The notes beneath the pieces are model-generated. The model was not told where the DNA came from. It did not search any database and saw only the letters and a program-made list of their open reading frames with translations. This document shows positions 62,401 through 64,000 of a DNA stretch of 64,000 nucleotides, in pieces. The DNA is from Rhodanobacter sp. 7MK24 (GTDB lineage: Bacteria; Pseudomonadota; Gammaproteobacteria; Xanthomonadales; Rhodanobacteraceae), in the NCBI RefSeq assembly GCF_014842995.1, contig NZ_JACYXL010000010.1:1-64000 (forward strand), given 5' to 3'. Numbering within the stretch: position 1 is the first letter of the stretch; each line of letters opens with the position of its first letter. The translations under genes and the position numbers were made by a program.

Positions 62401-62642
62401 ACGGTTACACGATTGCGTCGATCGAGGATTTCGACGGAGACGGCCTGGCGGACATCCTGTGGACCAACGGCCAGGGTGATGCCTATGTATGGCAGGGTAC
62501 GGGAGGCGCGTTTGTGCCGCAGCACCTGGCGGACGGCCTTGGCAATGTGTACACGGTCCCGGCGGGCTATGTCGTGCAGAAGAGCCGACTGCAGGGTGTG
62601 AAGGCAATGCCGGCGCAAACGACGGGTCCAACCATTCTGTAA
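59424..62642 (+). CDS. secreted S53 (sedolisin) peptidase with C-terminal FG-GAP/VCBS repeats
   Basis: A 1072-residue preproprotease. Signal peptide residues 1-27 (AGMAVVLAGSLGQGAHA); pro-kumamolisin activation domain about 70-210 (FHKWLTAKQVGEQFGPS); catalytic domain about 225-700. The sedolisin residues are E333 and D337 in DEAALDAEW, an oxyanion Asp in SSGDAGSAG, and nucleophile S598 in GGTSFAAPAMAG. After about 750 come FG-GAP-type repeats, LADLNGDGYIDIVW and IEDFDGDGLADILW, which bind calcium in other proteins. ATG 59424 starts the signal sequence. It is an acid-active, pepstatin-insensitive protease by family, secreted outside the cell. Confidence 0.93.
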   Translation: MSIDRYRPWLAGMAVVLAGSLGQGAHAATNTQLNGATSAKPLLDASKINASQLTTLKGTVSLRAITSTDLGPMAQTKVIPSMTLLLKRGAEQQKHFDAYLASLNVPSSPNFHKWLTAKQVGEQFGPSDQDVATVEKWLESQGLSVKLVTPDKMMIRFSGPVTALQRAFSTSIHQYMGDDGRVRFANATEQKLPAALTPVVAGVASMTNFFPTPQVKNIHAVKRDSKGHWVTVDGKSSDFNFQFNGQVDYDVVPADFDTIYNVNSLWAQDTPVRGSGQTVAVLERTDVQDADVATFRQTFLPADAQGVFAQVHPALYVGDTSCADPGTNGDEDEAALDAEWAGAAAPDANVVLASCADTGSDFGPFLAAQNLIFQSTPPAILSLSYGECELISAAVGDKDEVQRLWSTAAAEGVTVFVSSGDAGSAGCDQNQPAASFGIAVNGMGSTPYNVSVGGTDFDDLGNQSKYWAPGNGNMGASAMSYIPEQPWNSSCASSKLYPLLGYSDPITACNTSPGNNLLNTAAGSGGPSYSWPQPSWQMGVAGMPQTQTRMVPDVSLFAASGIYGHALIFCMSDESEGGTACNYLNPTDAVYNSAGGTSFAAPAMAGIQALINQKSGVSQGNMAPVLYDLGRKQYGSVGSPTGTCGNDGSGVNCVFHDITVGDIDVPCYAETADCYSTGNDSYGALSNGGAMTLAPAWKAGYGYDYATGLGSVNVEHLVNAVATLDARGQAVPTWNFMGLDDSGNTDGFSGRSNIVLIDSANGNSTILAMNGGTVVVSVASGSPVFTPGDQLGGVPLDIGRLAMAGQPVLETDNATTNTATLEIYGGTGWQTFKFPHPAGWTLVGSGVVDATNVSKEIWRNNSTGQLGFWQASCGGFYILGHKHAFCGRTIDPTIDAAPGYTPRLADLNGDGYIDIVWTGPNNDIYYWINDGQGNFTKTYGGTYAAGWELEGAGQIAGSGKTDLIWFNPSTSQLGWWVMNGVQVQDRETRNVTNGYTIASIEDFDGDGLADILWTNGQGDAYVWQGTGGAFVPQHLADGLGNVYTVPAGYVVQKSRLQGVKAMPAQTTGPTIL

Positions 62643-63280
62643 GTTCGGGAACAGGGAAAGGCCAGGGACGGCCGCTTGGTTTCGATGGATGCAAATGAAG
62701 CCGGGCGTTACTAGTCAAAGATCCCCTCGAGGAACCCGGTATTGTCGAGCGCATTGATGTCCTTTGTAGGAAGGATGCCAATCGCAGCAAGCTATTTCGC
62801 GGCGAAGTCGGCAGATACCCTTGGGTCGATCTGGTTCCTCTCGCCGCCCGGCGACCGGATGGCGACCCCGTCCCCATGGCTGGTCATGAGGACAGGTTCA
62901 TGCATTGGCCGTTCCGCTCGAATCAAGAGGGCGCCTGCGCCGGGCCGATCGCCCCCTTTCCGCGGTGCAACTGCGCCACGTCTATTGCCCGCTCCTGTCC
63001 GGTATGGACAGGAGTAGGCGCTCCATCGACAGCAGGAGGATCCCTCGTCTTGCTGAAAACGACTGGCAACGCGGCTTGTCCGTGTTCAGCCGCGAGCGCA
63101 TATCGATGATTTGGCTGGAGCGATGAACATAGATCTTGCCGGCTTGTCCATGGCATGTCTGCAGTGGCCGTGCCGACCATTCATCCTTCGTGACCGCAAG
63201 ACAGCCGGGCATTGAACTCCGGTCCAGCGACATCGCCAGTGCGTCGCACTTGGCGTCCACGCCCCGGTCACGGGATTTCC
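62643..63280. other. 638-bp gap with no recognised gene; one hairpin
   Basis: Neither strand shows a domain, a good Shine-Dalgarno or codon bias. A perfect 9-bp stem CTCCTGTCC/GGACAGGAG with a 5-nt loop lies at 62992-63014. The short frame to 63126 ends in LSVFSRERISMIWLER, which looks protein-like and could be the end of a decayed gene. Confidence 0.5.
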
Positions 63281-64000
63281 CTAGTCCAGCCCGAAGAACG
63301 CCATTGCCGTCGCCGTGCTGCACGCTGCGGTGGCCTCAACTGCCTCGCCACGGTCGTGGGCGATTTCCTTGCAGATGTGCATCAGGTACATCGGCTCGTT
63401 GCGGCGGTGGCTGGGCTGCGGGCGCACGGTGCGCGGCAGCAGGTAGGGTGCGTCGGTTTCTATCATCAGGCGGTCGGCGGGAATCTCGCGCACCAGTTCG
63501 CGCAGATGGGTGCCGCGCCGCTCGTCGCAGATCCATCCGGTGATGCCGATGTGGCAGTCCAACGCAAGGTAGTCGTGCAATGCCTCGCGGCCGTCGGTGA
63601 AGCAGTGCACCACGGCGGCCGGCACGCGGTCGCGCCAGCGCCTGAGCAGGACGATGAAATCCTCGTGCGCATCGCGCTGGTGCAGGAACAAGGGCTTGCC
63701 CAGCTCCGCCGCGATCGCCAGCTGGCGTTCGAACACGTGCAGTTGCACGCCGCGCGGCGAGTAGTTGCGGTTGTAGTCCAGGCCGGTCTCGCCCACCGCG
63801 CGCACCGCAGGATCCTGCGCCAGTTCGCGCAGGCGCGCATCGGTGGCGTCGTCGTAGTCGATCGCGTGGTGCGGGTGCACGCCGGCCGTGGCCCACAGCC
63901 GGCCGGGATGCGCGTGCGCCAGTGCCAAAGCGTGCTCGCTACCTTCGCGCGAAGCGCCGGTGACGATCATCCTTTCCACGCCATGTTCTTGCGCACGCTG
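63281..64000 (-). CDS. tatD: TatD family hydrolase (partial, 5' end beyond the window)
   Basis: A metal-dependent DNase of the TatD amidohydrolase family. GVHPHHAIDYDD, VGETGLDYNRNYSP, PLFLHQRDAHEDFI, HCFTDG and IETDAPYLLP hold the metal ligands. The frame stays open to 64000 (residues QRAQEHGVERMIVTGAS), so the N-terminal HxH motif and start lie outside. The C-terminus ends at AMAFFGLD. A degraded relative lies at 55483-55690. Confidence 0.93.
   Translation of the reverse strand, partial: QRAQEHGVERMIVTGASREGSEHALALAHAHPGRLWATAGVHPHHAIDYDDATDARLRELAQDPAVRAVGETGLDYNRNYSPRGVQLHVFERQLAIAAELGKPLFLHQRDAHEDFIVLLRRWRDRVPAAVVHCFTDGREALHDYLALDCHIGITGWICDERRGTHLRELVREIPADRLMIETDAPYLLPRTVRPQPSHRRNEPMYLMHICKEIAHDRGEAVEATAACSTATAMAFFGLD

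Noticed and set aside
62742-63126. Short frames in the gap after the sedolisin, one ending LSVFSRERISMIWLER
   Set aside because: Protein-like at its end but no start, ribosome site or known family; reported only as a gap.

Overview
The window is high-GC proteobacterial chromosome. Its closest fit is the Xanthomonadales, family Rhodanobacteraceae (Dyella, Rhodanobacter, Luteibacter or Frateuria-like). The basis is protein content (Oar-like TonB receptor next to a flavin-dependent halogenase, sedolisin protease, monomeric isocitrate dehydrogenase, paired TraB/GumN proteins) and the dispersed hairpin repeats. The genus is an inference; nothing in the window proves it.

Layout. 1-3.0 kb is an accessory edge: an IS3 transposase tail, a small membrane protein, a VOC protein, and a two-gene ATPase + RloB (TOPRIM nuclease) operon that looks like a phage-defence module. 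3.0-16.9 kb on the minus strand is a complete branched-chain amino acid super-operon in the transcribed order leuA-ilvE-leuC-leuD-leuB-ilvC-VOC-ilvG-ilvM-ilvA-ilvD. A readable attenuator precedes it: promoter, Leu/Val/Ile-rich leader peptide, antiterminator and terminator. The first five genes are joined by ATGA stop/start overlaps. Repeat sequences have entered the operon and lengthened the C-termini of IlvE and LeuA.

17.2-32.4 kb is a carbohydrate-utilisation locus: LacI regulator, TonB receptor, flavin halogenase-like protein, secreted glucan hydrolase (glycoamylase/GH144-like), ABC sugar importer, and, beyond a 0.7-kb repeat cassette, the importer ATPase divergent from a GH1 beta-glucosidase and a secreted GH39-like glycosidase. 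Two LacI-type operators lie at the two ends of the locus, so it is probably one regulon. 33.3-37.3 kb is a threonine operon (homoserine dehydrogenase-thrB-thrC) with a Thr/Ile leader peptide.

37.5-53.7 kb is mostly housekeeping and small accessory genes: SnoaL/hydrolase/XRE trio, pyrimidine-dimer glycosylase, 2',3'-cyclic nucleotidase, monomeric isocitrate dehydrogenase, two tandem TraB/GumN proteins, an active-looking diguanylate cyclase, aldo/keto reductase, LysR, NYN nuclease-like protein, a secreted methyltransferase-like protein and RluE. 53.7-56.5 kb is a decay zone with an ArsR regulator and flavoprotein pair, a 156-bp MITE, a degenerate tatD fragment and an internally deleted IS bounded by inverted repeats. 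56.5-64 kb holds a convergent response regulator/hybrid kinase pair, a large secreted sedolisin with FG-GAP repeats, and an intact tatD that runs off the window end.
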